DNA of 29,383 nt from a virus, in the IMG/VR virus record IMGVR_UViG_3300025133_000462, positions 1-29,383 of that record. One strand, given 5' to 3'. How positions within the stretch are numbered: the first letter of the stretch is position 1; every line of letters begins with the position of its first letter. Below, one piece after another: positions 20,630-29,383 of the stretch. Position numbers and translations under genes: made by a program. The notes below the pieces were generated by a model. The model saw only the letters and a list, made by a program, of their open reading frames with translations. It ran no database searches and was not told the origin of the DNA.

Positions 20630-23600
20630 TTATTTTTTCTCATATTCACCAAAGACTTCTGGAAACTGTATCTTACCTTGTTTTAATTTTCCCATAGCTA
20701 TTTTAAATAAGGCTTGTGGCTTCTGTGCAAATTCAGCATTTTTTCTTTTCTCTGCGGCTTTTTTAAAAAGATAAGCCCTGTCAACTGGTCTGGTATTTAT
20801 GTCATTTGCTTTTGCTTCTAATTCATTAGCTTCTCTTAACAACCTTGTTTCTTCAATTCTGTAGTCACTCTTCATACGACCCATTGTGCCTTTTAAAATA
20901 TTAAGACCATTTATCTTGTTCCTGCTACAGCCAATGAATATCTGTCTCATCATTTCCGTATCATTAGCTGCTAATGCAATCTCCATCAGGTCACCAGCTT
21001 TTCTGGCTGTCATTCCTCTGCTGCTCGGAACTGCAATGTTAGAGAACTTCCATTCTTTGGTCTTATCTAAGGCTGCTTGAGTAGAAAATGGAAGTGGTGT
21101 TCTCATCAATGTTTTTGTTAAACCATACAACCACTCTGTCCCCTTCTTATCTTTTAAATCATAATTATCAAAACCACTTGGAGATTTACCTGTGAAAATC
21201 TGAGTTGTTGTCTGTACGATTGGAGCAGTCTTACCACCTACTTTTTTTACAGCAGCCTGTGGAAAATTAAATCCAGTATCATCATAGAATAATTCAATGA
21301 ATTCCCTGAACTGTTTTCCCCAGCGCAAATATTCTTCTGTGCCGTCTGTATACCTGCCCATGAAAAGTTTTGTCTGGCTCCCTATGGTATTTCCAAACAT
21401 TGTATAATCCCAAAAACCATAATCTTCTTTATCTGGATAATAATCTGGATTGTCTTCCATATCCTTTTTACGGTTCAAATAATTTAGAGTATTGATTAAC
21501 GCTCCATAATACAACATGGCTTTTAACCAGAACCGCCTGCCCATCTTGGCTCTCATTTTTTTACCTTCCTTGGTCTTCATTGCAGAACCAAGACCAGTAG
21601 GAGCAAGAGCCTGTCTCATAGTAGATACTGTCCAGTCAGGAGATAATAAGAACCAAGTCATTACCTGTACGGTTTTTGGATTTACCATCAGTACATCCCA
21701 GTTTTGACCACCAAATGTATCGTTCACTAATTGTGCAGCTTCATACTTAAATGTGTCGATATTATCACCCTTATATCTTGAGACAAGAGATTCATAGGCG
21801 AAAAGTTTATAATTGTCATGCAAATAATCCCACAAAGCAAAGTTCCATCTTTCATAAAAACCGCTTGCAAGTTTTGTTGCCTGCTCTGCCACTGGCACGC
21901 CCTTCATTTTAACTTCCAGTGATTTGATTGCGGATGTTATTTTATGCACTGGAATATCAACAGAAACCCCAAGCTGTCCTCGATGAACAAGAAAATCTCT
22001 TGCTAATGGTAGGTTTTTCCAAACATCGCTTTCCATCTTTATGAAACCCTTCCAAGGGGTCTTTAATAAAACACCAAGCATTTTTGGGACATCTCGATAT
22101 GATACTATGGGCATAGCTGTTTCTGTCAATGCCAGATGATGAAATAACGATAATGCTAACTGCATCTGTTTTAAGCCGCCATTCAATGCCTCATAAGCTG
22201 ATAAAACCCTGCCGCCTTCAAATCTTTCCCCCAAAACAACCTTGATTGGACTTACAAGTTCTGGGTGTACCTTGTAATATGTTTGGGTAAAAGGATTCTT
22301 CATAGCTGGATGATGTATCTCAGCCCAACCATCTGGAGCGTGCTGCGGCATGGTAATCAAAGGTTTACCGCCAACATTTAATTTTCTGAGGTTAGCCACA
22401 AATTTTTTGTTTGCCAGTGATTTATTGGCTATACTGGCATATATATTATATATATCATTTATATCAGTGTATTTCGGCTTTAAATCATATTTATCTATAC
22501 CTTCAGTTAGTGTTTCTATGTAACGCTTTTCAGTAAATTTATTGTAGGTGCTAAACCAACGAGCAACATCTGCTTTTTTATTAGTGGCAATATCCCATAT
22601 ATGTGTCACATAATCCATTATTTCTTTGCGAGATAGCTCTGGATTTTCTTTTGCTATTCTATCCCACAATTCTTTAAAACGCTTCCTGAATGACTCCACC
22701 ACTGGCTGTAAATTCTCAACCAGCTTCTTGTCCTGCATTAATTTCTCAAGGTCGGGACGCTTTAATTTTTTAGGTATTGTTGTAGCCTTTTCAAGAAGGA
22801 AAGGTATCAACTCCCTTTGTTCAAGGGTTGTGATTTGTTTAATATCGTTTAAAAAGGAGTTTGTTTCAAGTGATGTGAGCGATAGCTCTGCCCTGAGATT
22901 TTGAATCAGCATAGGGATTTGTTGCCTTACAGCTTCGACACCCTCATCTATCAACTCCGCAAGTTTTCGCTTCTTTTCCTCGCGGAGCTTGCGCTCATCC
23001 GGGGTTATTTTTTTGAGCTGGTAGGTTGGTCTTGTTTTCTTGGGGAGGACACTACGGTTAAATCTCGGTCTGTGAACTGGTAAGCGGTCTCGGAGGACTT
23101 TAGAGTATTGTCCTGTATCCCCTTCGTACTTTCTGATAATTTCGACGTATCGTTTGTCGGCTCTGGCTCGGTTCCCAAAATCTCCAACAAATCTTGCATC
23201 GCCCCTTTGTAATCTGGTCTTGGCATTGAATCTTCTCCTTACTAAGTTGACATAATTTACTAACTGTCCACCTTCATCTACAACAACTAAATCAACTTTG
23301 TTTCCCGTTACTGGCATTGTTTTATATTCAATACCTCTTTTTGTAAGGGACTCAACTATTCTCGGTAAATCCTTCAGGGATACATCCAGATTGATTTTAT
23401 ATAGGTTGTCAACACCTTCTGGATTGACTTCGAAATCAAGAATGGCTTCCTGATTACCCATCAAACCTTTAATTGCTGCAAGGTATTCACGTTTCTCATA
23501 AGAGACTGGTTCTGTAATCGTGGTCATTACTGATGGTTCTGCACCCGTAGCCCATTCACCAAGGGATGCAGTGGTCATTGATTTAATTCCTAATTCAACT

Positions 23601-26600
23601 TCAACTTCTGCAACTGACCTGTGATATTGCTGCAGTTTTTTAGATTTGATTCCTTTGATTGCTTCAGGTAATCCTATCTCTTTTATCTGTGGGCTGGCAA
23701 ACTGGTAGGCTTCTGGCTTAACACCAAATATTGATGCATCACCAGTAGCTGCAAAATCAGATAGCATTTTTACTTGTGGAGATTCTTGATTTAATACTGT
23801 TAGCCAATATTGTTTAGCTGCATAAAATGGATTTGCTACCCTTGAATCCGTTTTGGGCAATGCTTCTACAAAAGTATCAAGGTCAATTGGCTCTGGAAGC
23901 TCCAAGTATTTATCAAAATTGACTTCAATATCATATTCTGGATGCACATTCTTTCTTTCACCGCCTGTCCTGAAATCTTTTATTGTAGCCACAGCAACAA
24001 CTTTTCTTGCTATTTGAGCAAAGTCTGGCACTGCTGTTTCTTTTGCAACTTGAACTGCGCTAATCTTCGCTTCCTTGACCGCTTGAAATATGTCACCAGT
24101 CTTATCTAACAATGATTTAGCTTTACGCTTTCCTACTTTATTTTCTAATTCTCTATATAAAGCATTTAAATAAGCCCTGTTTTTTACCATAGAGCCTTTG
24201 GCATCTACCAGAGACGTAATCCCAACTACATTGTATCCAGCTTTTGTATCATTCAACAACTTGGTGACTGCAGCGGAACTATTCAATGCCCAGCCCTTAT
24301 ATGTCCTTGGATACCTGATACCAAAATCTTCATATTCACCTTTCAAATTAATGTTTACTGGGTCTCCAGTAATAAAGGTCACTCCCCTATTTTTTGACAC
24401 ACTTGGCAGCGTTATCTCTTTAGTCTTCTTAAGACTGTAATTTATCTTCGTTGGTGAAGGCTCTCCCTTAACGTCTTTCATTAATTCAGCATGGATTTGT
24501 TCAGGAGTCCTTAATTTTTCACTGACAGACCTGTCTAAAAAATCTTTTAAATCTTTTGAGACCTTGCCTTGCTTAACGTACTTAGCAAACCTACTGGCAC
24601 TTTTCCTGAGAGCATCGGCATATTCTCTGAACTTCCTGAATATTCGTGTGAGAACATCACCGACCTTCCCTTTTGGTTTCGCACCAATCGCATTGTCTTT
24701 CGCCCTGTCACTGAACCATTCGCCATTGCTTTGTGACGGGTCGTCCTTTTCTCCTGTCCTTTCATGGTATTTCCTTCTTTCTTCGGTTATAGTCTTATCA
24801 AATTTTGGATTCAATTCTTCCTGCTGCCTATACCATAGTTCTGCACGCTCTTCTACAACAGTACCAATGTCTGCCCCCTGATGCAGCTTAACAACATCTA
24901 CTAAAGCACCATCTCTAAGCTCCTGATAGTTCTCTCCTGCTATCTTAATATCTGCAGGTTCAACACCAACAAACTCCTGTCCTGCTGCTTCTATCTGCGC
25001 CAGTGCATTCTCTGGAGTCTCTGGACTCAATGGGTCATCTATATTGTCCTGCAGAGTCCTTAACTCGTCCAACTTGGTCTGATAGTCTACTTCCGGGTCT
25101 AATTCCTTAAATAAATCAACCACTTCCTTGATAGCTTCAGTCTCTGTAATCTTCTTCTCCAAGGTAATACCCTTGGTCTTGGCTTCCAACTCAAGGTCTT
25201 CCAGCCTCTTGGTGGACTGCTCAAAGCTCTGTTCCAACTGCTGTCTCTGCATCCCAGCTAAACCTTCAAGCATTAAGTTCGACTGAGCCGCAGCCTGAGC
25301 ATCTAATAAATTAGTGTACTGTTTGTTTAATGCTATTTCCTTCTCTGCCTTTACTGCTTCTGCTGTGGTTTTTACTGGGACATCGTCAATAGGTTTTACC
25401 ATTTCAATAGTTTCAGAATTATCAAATAAACTTTCTAAATTATTTGTTTTTTCAATTATTTTTCCATTTATTAATGGTTTATATCCTTGTTCTAATAATA
25501 ATTCTGCATCAATTTCATTTACTATTTTTGATTCTTTGAATTTTTGTTTAATTATATCTTGGTTAATAATTACAATATTTTCAGATGTTCTATTTTCTAA
25601 ACCACTATCTAAAAATCTTATAGCCCCATAACCTTTTTCTTTTAATTTTTTATATAATTTTTTTACATTTTTTAATCCAATGTAAGATTCTCCAAATTCT
25701 GCACCTATTTTTTCGTGCAACATATATTCATCAGAAATACCTAAATCTTTTAAGATATTATCAGCTTCTTCTTCGCTTGCAATTTTATTTTCAGGAATTT
25801 CAATTTCATACAGGCTATCACCCTGCCCTCTTTCAGAACCTTGTTCTATGTAGTTAATGGCTTCTTTTTTATTTTCGCTAACATATAAATCTTGAGATGA
25901 AGAGAGTTTTTTTAAATCACCACCATGATAAACTTTTGTTGTTTTTTTGCTTTCTTTTTTTACTTCAGGCGTTATTTTTCTCTGCTCTAATGTTTTCCGT
26001 GCTTCTATCCTTTTTATGTAACCAATAGCATATTGATAATCCATTCCCCCTTCTCCCCATTCCCACTCACCACTCTTTTGATTTTTTTTATACAAACTCC
26101 AACCTAAATTTTCTCCCGTATCATCATCTTTCAATCTTCTAATTCTATATTCTGTACCAGAACCTAATTTTATTGTTTTTATTGGGTCACCATCAGCTTC
26201 TTCAACGACAAAATCTTCATTTTTTATCTTTACATTCGTCATTTCTTTTTTGACCATCTCAGGCGTTATTTCAGGCGATACTGGGGTAACCTCAACTTGA
26301 GTTACGGGCTTTTTGGGTACTTCTACAGGCTCGATTTTCGGCTCTTTTACGATTTCTACGGGTTTTATGGGAATTGTTGGCTCTATACCTGTTTTTGCTG
26401 GTATCTGTTTTGGTTTCGCTTTTGGAATATCAAATACTTCTTTTGGTTTAATTCTTAATTTTTTAAGTATAGCATCTTTTAAAGGCACTTCCATCTTACC
26501 TTCAGTAACTATTTTTCTAAGAGTTTGCACTCCTTCTGGTTTTTGAGTCAGTTCTCTCACATAGGATTCTACTTCAGGTATTTTTTTCCTACCTATAACA

Positions 26601-27571
26601 CCACCAAATTCTTGTCGAATTGCTTCTATTTCAGGCTTTGTAAGTTTAATCTGAACAGGTTTATATAAAGGTGCTTTAGCTTTTGTCTTGTAATATTCAG
26701 CTACGGGCTTAATCTTTTTAGGTAGCTGAGTTGCTTGTTTTGCGGTAGCTTTAAAAATAAAAGGCTGCATAAAATATTCTACTGGATATTGATTAATTTT
26801 ATTAATCATTTTTTTCTTATATGCAATAGCTTCTTTATCACCAAATGCTATCCGTGTCTGTAATACTGGGTCAAGACCTCCTGCTTGAATAAGCTCCCCA
26901 ATCATTTTTGGACTCTCTATCATTAAAAACTTAACAAAGTCCCAAGGATGTTCTGTTATGTCTCTTACTATTTGTACAGGTAGACCTGCTAACTTTGTTG
27001 CCCCCTCTGCAATATTAGCAACTATTTCATCATCCGTAACTTGTTCGTCTTCATCCCTGAATCTATTAAAATATTCAGTCACTGGTTCCCATGCTTCAGC
27101 AGTTGTTGTTCTTCCAGTAACAAGATTATCAATTGATGCACCAAAAGCACTATTAAAATCGTCTACAGACTTATTCCAGTTTTTTACATATGGCTGTATT
27201 TTTTCTGTAAATGAAGGTTCTGGTGGCGGCTCTTCAATAATCGGTTCTTCTGGCTCAGGCTCTCGAACTTTGAATTGCAGCCTGTTATCTATATTAGATA
27301 CTATTTTCTGATTCAAAGCATTAAGCTGCTCGTCCTGATAAGTAATATCAGACTTGATTGTCTTTTGCTCTTCTTGAATTAAACCTTCATTAATTTTATT
27401 ATAAAATGTGGTTGAATCACCAAATTGTTCATTGTCAAGATATAATCTTAACTTTTCTGCGCTGGCAGGGTCTGTTAATTTCTCACTAAATGAATCAAGC
27501 GAACCAAATTGTTTTGGGTTTGGGTCGTTAGTTTGTATATAATCGTATAGTCTTTTAGCATTTTCTGACAT
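20630..27571 (-). CDS. Giant polyvalent virion protein with ADP-ribosyltransferase-like domain
   Basis: At 2313 residues this single frame resembles the large polyvalent proteins carried in phage particles and injected with DNA. Residues 1-60 match a common phage N-terminal pattern (AKRLYDYIQTNDPNPKQFG). A Pro/Lys/Val-rich linker spans about 384-432. About 545-680 resembles an ADP-ribosyltransferase: KVYHGGDLKKL, LYVSENKKEAINYIE, then GYGAIRFLDSG and SENIVIIN. A coiled coil lies near 770-813, and a helical LHQGADIGTVVEERAELWY region near 890 lacks a full HExxH metal site. The last 850 residues are like internal virion or ejection proteins (YVTHIWDIA near 1650, hydrophobic LKAMLYYGALINTL near 2015). 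It shares TAATG with the gene upstream. Domain names are by recalled pattern. Confidence 0.8.
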   Translation of the reverse strand: MSENAKRLYDYIQTNDPNPKQFGSLDSFSEKLTDPASAEKLRLYLDNEQFGDSTTFYNKINEGLIQEEQKTIKSDITYQDEQLNALNQKIVSNIDNRLQFKVREPEPEEPIIEEPPPEPSFTEKIQPYVKNWNKSVDDFNSAFGASIDNLVTGRTTTAEAWEPVTEYFNRFRDEDEQVTDDEIVANIAEGATKLAGLPVQIVRDITEHPWDFVKFLMIESPKMIGELIQAGGLDPVLQTRIAFGDKEAIAYKKKMINKINQYPVEYFMQPFIFKATAKQATQLPKKIKPVAEYYKTKAKAPLYKPVQIKLTKPEIEAIRQEFGGVIGRKKIPEVESYVRELTQKPEGVQTLRKIVTEGKMEVPLKDAILKKLRIKPKEVFDIPKAKPKQIPAKTGIEPTIPIKPVEIVKEPKIEPVEVPKKPVTQVEVTPVSPEITPEMVKKEMTNVKIKNEDFVVEEADGDPIKTIKLGSGTEYRIRRLKDDDTGENLGWSLYKKNQKSGEWEWGEGGMDYQYAIGYIKRIEARKTLEQRKITPEVKKESKKTTKVYHGGDLKKLSSSQDLYVSENKKEAINYIEQGSERGQGDSLYEIEIPENKIASEEEADNILKDLGISDEYMLHEKIGAEFGESYIGLKNVKKLYKKLKEKGYGAIRFLDSGLENRTSENIVIINQDIIKQKFKESKIVNEIDAELLLEQGYKPLINGKIIEKTNNLESLFDNSETIEMVKPIDDVPVKTTAEAVKAEKEIALNKQYTNLLDAQAAAQSNLMLEGLAGMQRQQLEQSFEQSTKRLEDLELEAKTKGITLEKKITETEAIKEVVDLFKELDPEVDYQTKLDELRTLQDNIDDPLSPETPENALAQIEAAGQEFVGVEPADIKIAGENYQELRDGALVDVVKLHQGADIGTVVEERAELWYRQQEELNPKFDKTITEERRKYHERTGEKDDPSQSNGEWFSDRAKDNAIGAKPKGKVGDVLTRIFRKFREYADALRKSASRFAKYVKQGKVSKDLKDFLDRSVSEKLRTPEQIHAELMKDVKGEPSPTKINYSLKKTKEITLPSVSKNRGVTFITGDPVNINLKGEYEDFGIRYPRTYKGWALNSSAAVTKLLNDTKAGYNVVGITSLVDAKGSMVKNRAYLNALYRELENKVGKRKAKSLLDKTGDIFQAVKEAKISAVQVAKETAVPDFAQIARKVVAVATIKDFRTGGERKNVHPEYDIEVNFDKYLELPEPIDLDTFVEALPKTDSRVANPFYAAKQYWLTVLNQESPQVKMLSDFAATGDASIFGVKPEAYQFASPQIKEIGLPEAIKGIKSKKLQQYHRSVAEVEVELGIKSMTTASLGEWATGAEPSVMTTITEPVSYEKREYLAAIKGLMGNQEAILDFEVNPEGVDNLYKINLDVSLKDLPRIVESLTKRGIEYKTMPVTGNKVDLVVVDEGGQLVNYVNLVRRRFNAKTRLQRGDARFVGDFGNRARADKRYVEIIRKYEGDTGQYSKVLRDRLPVHRPRFNRSVLPKKTRPTYQLKKITPDERKLREEKKRKLAELIDEGVEAVRQQIPMLIQNLRAELSLTSLETNSFLNDIKQITTLEQRELIPFLLEKATTIPKKLKRPDLEKLMQDKKLVENLQPVVESFRKRFKELWDRIAKENPELSRKEIMDYVTHIWDIATNKKADVARWFSTYNKFTEKRYIETLTEGIDKYDLKPKYTDINDIYNIYASIANKSLANKKFVANLRKLNVGGKPLITMPQHAPDGWAEIHHPAMKNPFTQTYYKVHPELVSPIKVVLGERFEGGRVLSAYEALNGGLKQMQLALSLFHHLALTETAMPIVSYRDVPKMLGVLLKTPWKGFIKMESDVWKNLPLARDFLVHRGQLGVSVDIPVHKITSAIKSLEVKMKGVPVAEQATKLASGFYERWNFALWDYLHDNYKLFAYESLVSRYKGDNIDTFKYEAAQLVNDTFGGQNWDVLMVNPKTVQVMTWFLLSPDWTVSTMRQALAPTGLGSAMKTKEGKKMRAKMGRRFWLKAMLYYGALINTLNYLNRKKDMEDNPDYYPDKEDYGFWDYTMFGNTIGSQTKLFMGRYTDGTEEYLRWGKQFREFIELFYDDTGFNFPQAAVKKVGGKTAPIVQTTTQIFTGKSPSGFDNYDLKDKKGTEWLYGLTKTLMRTPLPFSTQAALDKTKEWKFSNIAVPSSRGMTARKAGDLMEIALAANDTEMMRQIFIGCSRNKINGLNILKGTMGRMKSDYRIEETRLLREANELEAKANDINTRPVDRAYLFKKAAEKRKNAEFAQKPQALFKIAMGKLKQGKIQFPEVFGEYEKK

Positions 27572-28521
27572 TAATTATCCCAAAAACTTCCTATCATATA
27601 CTCAGATTGTTCACCACCACCTTCTGCTGGTGCTTCTTCTGTTGGCTGTTGTGGTTCAAAATATTCCTTTACAGCATTAGTGTGATTCTTTGCCATAACA
27701 ACTCTATTAATTAATTCTTTTGCCCAAAGATGCCGTAAGGTTGCATCATCAAAATCTTCTTTAAAAGTAGGTATAAATTCACCATCTATATGGAAACCCT
27801 TTCTTCCTTTTAAAACCCTTATAGGAAGTTCATTTGCTATTTTATTAATCGTTCTATTCATTTCTAATTGGTCAGCTCTGGATGCTTTTATATCTGGATT
27901 CAAATCTTGTTTTACATAATTGATAAAATCATTATAATACTTATTGAATTTTTCTGTCACACCATCAGCACCAAATGCTTCCCCAGCTCTTTCAAGTTCT
28001 GTTTGTACTGTTATATAATCAGTTCTTGCATTACTAAAATGAACTTTATTGTCTACAAAATTTTGATGTCTTTTCTTAGCTTCTGTAGAAATGTTTTTAC
28101 TTCTCTGTATTCTTTGATTCTCTGCTTTTGTTTCTCTACTGTCAAGTGCATTATAATGACTTAACCAAAGATTCCTTTCTCTTTTAGACCATGAGTTTTT
28201 CATTGTTTCTTTCAATGGTAACATACTTGCAGCAGTTGCTCCTTCTTTGAAGAAAGCAGCATCCAGAGATTTCATATTAGGAGTTAACTCTTGCTTAGAA
28301 CGATTGATTGCATCTGCAATTGTCATTTCTCCTGTTTCTACTGAGCCTAATAAATCAGCACCCCTAACACTACCAACATTTCTGTATATCTCTCTTCTAC
28401 CAGCACGCTTTTGGACATTACTTTTCAATTGCAAAAGTTGTTGTGGGTTCAAACTTCCCAGTGCTTGATATAAATTTGTGGGTTGTTGTGGTTGAGTTAC
28501 CGCTTGTTGTTCGTTAGTCAT
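27571..28521 (-). CDS. Virion-block protein of 316 residues, unknown
   Basis: The protein begins with a Gln-rich stretch (MTNEQQAVTQPQQPTNLYQ), has a helical, strongly charged middle with many Lys, Arg, Asn and Asp residues, and ends in a Gln/Pro/Glu/Gly-rich tail (PQQPTEEAPAEGGGEQSEY). Such low-complexity ends around a helical core are common in phage internal virion proteins. It sits between the giant polyvalent gene and a possible lysozyme-type virion gene, and shares TAATG with the former, so it probably enters the particle with them. No enzyme motif was found. AAGGAAACAA precedes its ATG. Confidence 0.6.
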   Translation of the reverse strand: MTNEQQAVTQPQQPTNLYQALGSLNPQQLLQLKSNVQKRAGRREIYRNVGSVRGADLLGSVETGEMTIADAINRSKQELTPNMKSLDAAFFKEGATAASMLPLKETMKNSWSKRERNLWLSHYNALDSRETKAENQRIQRSKNISTEAKKRHQNFVDNKVHFSNARTDYITVQTELERAGEAFGADGVTEKFNKYYNDFINYVKQDLNPDIKASRADQLEMNRTINKIANELPIRVLKGRKGFHIDGEFIPTFKEDFDDATLRHLWAKELINRVVMAKNHTNAVKEYFEPQQPTEEAPAEGGGEQSEYMIGSFWDN

Positions 28522-28523
28522 AA

Positions 28524-29383
28524 TTATTGTTTCCTTGTTGAGATGACAAAGTTCTTAACGGTTTCACTCTCTTCAGGTAATCCTGACCATCGTGAATAAA
28601 ATGCGGAAGTATCACCATTTGCTTCTACAAACATTTTAAACATAATTGTTTTGTTGATTCTGTCACCAGTTTCTTTATCTGGAAATTTTGCAGTATATCT
28701 TGTTGTTCCACCCTTATCTTTAAAAGAATCACCTTTTTCCATTTCAGGATATTGTTTTTGTAATTTAGAAGACCAAACTATTGCACCTGGATTATTATGC
28801 CTATCAGCTCTACTTCCATTCTCAAATTTTTTCACTTTTGAAAAAATTGTTTCTATGTTGTTGTTGTAGAATGCCAAACGATACTTATTAAACGTATCAA
28901 GACTTGTTGTATGCTCTTTATTGCTAACTGTGTCACGAAGGGTAACTTTTTCATTTTTTTCATCTACGTTTGTTACAATAACATTATAATTTTTACCCCG
29001 TCGTTTCAATTTATGCCTCCCACCTTTTTTTGGTGGGTTTAACGATGTAGTATCAATCTTTTCAACAACAGGTGCGGCTTCTTCTTCAGCAGCTTTAGCT
29101 TTGCCTGCTGTTAAATATTTATCTCTCACAGTGGTCTCCCAATTGTCCTCCCCGACATTACTTTCTCTTTCTCCATTATTATTTAATGAATCATATGCTT
29201 CTTCAATTAAATCATCATAACCTTTGTAACCCTCTTGTTGCCATTTTAATAAATCCTCAAAGGTTGTATCTTTTGTTATAGTATATTTTTTAGCTTTTTC
29301 AGCAGGTGCGTCTTCAGTAGGTGCGTCTTCAACAACAGGTGCGGCTTCAACAACAGGTGCTTCAACTGGAGCTTCTTCAGTAG
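28524..29383 (-). CDS. Partial virion-associated protein with NNPGAI motif
   Basis: The frame stays open from TAA 28524 to the window edge, so it is the end of a longer gene; a GTG at 29129 is not a reliable start since in-frame coding continues upstream with no site. The upstream part is an Ala/Pro/Val/Glu repeat (for example EDAPTEDAPAEKAKK), then a KYTITKDTTFEDLLKWQQ segment. About 110 residues from the end comes ADRHNNPGAIVW, resembling the NNPG motif in phage virion lysozyme or transglycosylase-like domains, followed by FPDKETGDRIN and an FYSRWSG segment. It probably cuts or opens the cell wall during DNA entry. Catalytic residues cannot be fixed from this part. Confidence 0.6.
   Translation of the reverse strand, partial: TEEAPVEAPVVEAAPVVEDAPTEDAPAEKAKKYTITKDTTFEDLLKWQQEGYKGYDDLIEEAYDSLNNNGERESNVGEDNWETTVRDKYLTAGKAKAAEEEAAPVVEKIDTTSLNPPKKGGRHKLKRRGKNYNVIVTNVDEKNEKVTLRDTVSNKEHTTSLDTFNKYRLAFYNNNIETIFSKVKKFENGSRADRHNNPGAIVWSSKLQKQYPEMEKGDSFKDKGGTTRYTAKFPDKETGDRINKTIMFKMFVEANGDTSAFYSRWSGLPEESETVKNFVISTRKQ
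29061..29360 (-). repeat. Dispersed Ala-Pro-Val-Glu coding repeat
   Basis: A 21-base string beginning TTCAACAACAGGTGCGG is present at 29061-29081 and again at 29328-29348, and its first 15 bases recur at 29346-29360. All copies lie in the partial virion gene and encode the same Glu-Ala-Ala-Pro-Val-Val-Glu pattern. Tandem near-copies fill the last 85 bases. Such repeats form flexible linkers and can vary in copy number. Confidence 0.7.

Noticed and set aside
23005-23226. Frame nested in the giant gene with AAGGAG before its ATG
   Set aside because: The ribosome-like site is produced by Arg codons of the giant protein (RRRF), and the product is a Ser/Thr/Lys-rich out-of-frame sequence.
29127-29129. 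GTG as the start of the NNPGAI protein
   Set aside because: The frame is open to the window edge with repeat coding sequence like that downstream, and there is no ribosome site before the GTG.

Overview
The window is a piece of a tailed double-stranded DNA phage genome, or a prophage or metagenomic copy of one. It has a P22-type portal, an N4 gp56-like major capsid protein, a large terminase, a scaffold-like protein and a giant internal-virion-type polyvalent protein, with almost no spare DNA. This set suggests a podovirus-like virion. The host cannot be named from the sequence. The DNA is AT-rich and most genes have GGAG-type ribosome binding sites, so the host uses Shine-Dalgarno initiation. 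No tRNA, rRNA, CRISPR array or insertion sequence was seen. Both ends cut through genes.

Layout. Positions 1-9641 are read leftward: a partial gene, a terminator, a small beta-rich head protein, major capsid protein, scaffold, two small proteins, portal, large terminase, a replisome-organiser-like protein, a small protein, an AlpA/excisionase-like HTH protein, a PD-(D/E)xK-like nuclease, a C5 cytosine DNA methyltransferase and a 41-residue membrane protein. A divergent control region fills 9.65-10.2 kb. Positions 10.2-20.6 kb are read rightward: an amidoligase, a stand-alone class II glutamine amidotransferase, seven small unknown genes, a gamma-glutamylcyclotransferase-like protein, a minimal tyrosine recombinase, a terminase-small-subunit-like protein, then YqaJ exonuclease, RecT, SSB-like protein, RusA, a DnaC-like loader and a small membrane protein. 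A bidirectional terminator at 20.57-20.63 kb separates this from a leftward virion block: the 2313-residue polyvalent protein, a 316-residue protein and a truncated protein with an NNPGAI motif.

How the parts work together. YqaJ, RecT, SSB-like protein and RusA form a phage recombination module. The DnaC-like loader probably works with the replisome-organiser-like protein, although that gene sits upstream of the large terminase on the other strand. The most unusual block is 10.2-15.6 kb. Its amidoligase, amidotransferase and cyclotransferase look like a peptide- or amine-ligation system, and the small genes between them share a near-identical start-site sequence (AAGTGGAG followed by AATAA and ATG). 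I saw no copy of the palindromes GATC, GGCC or CTAG anywhere in the window, which suggests strong restriction-driven selection. Several small genes and RNA hairpins described here lie in the gaps between the larger genes.
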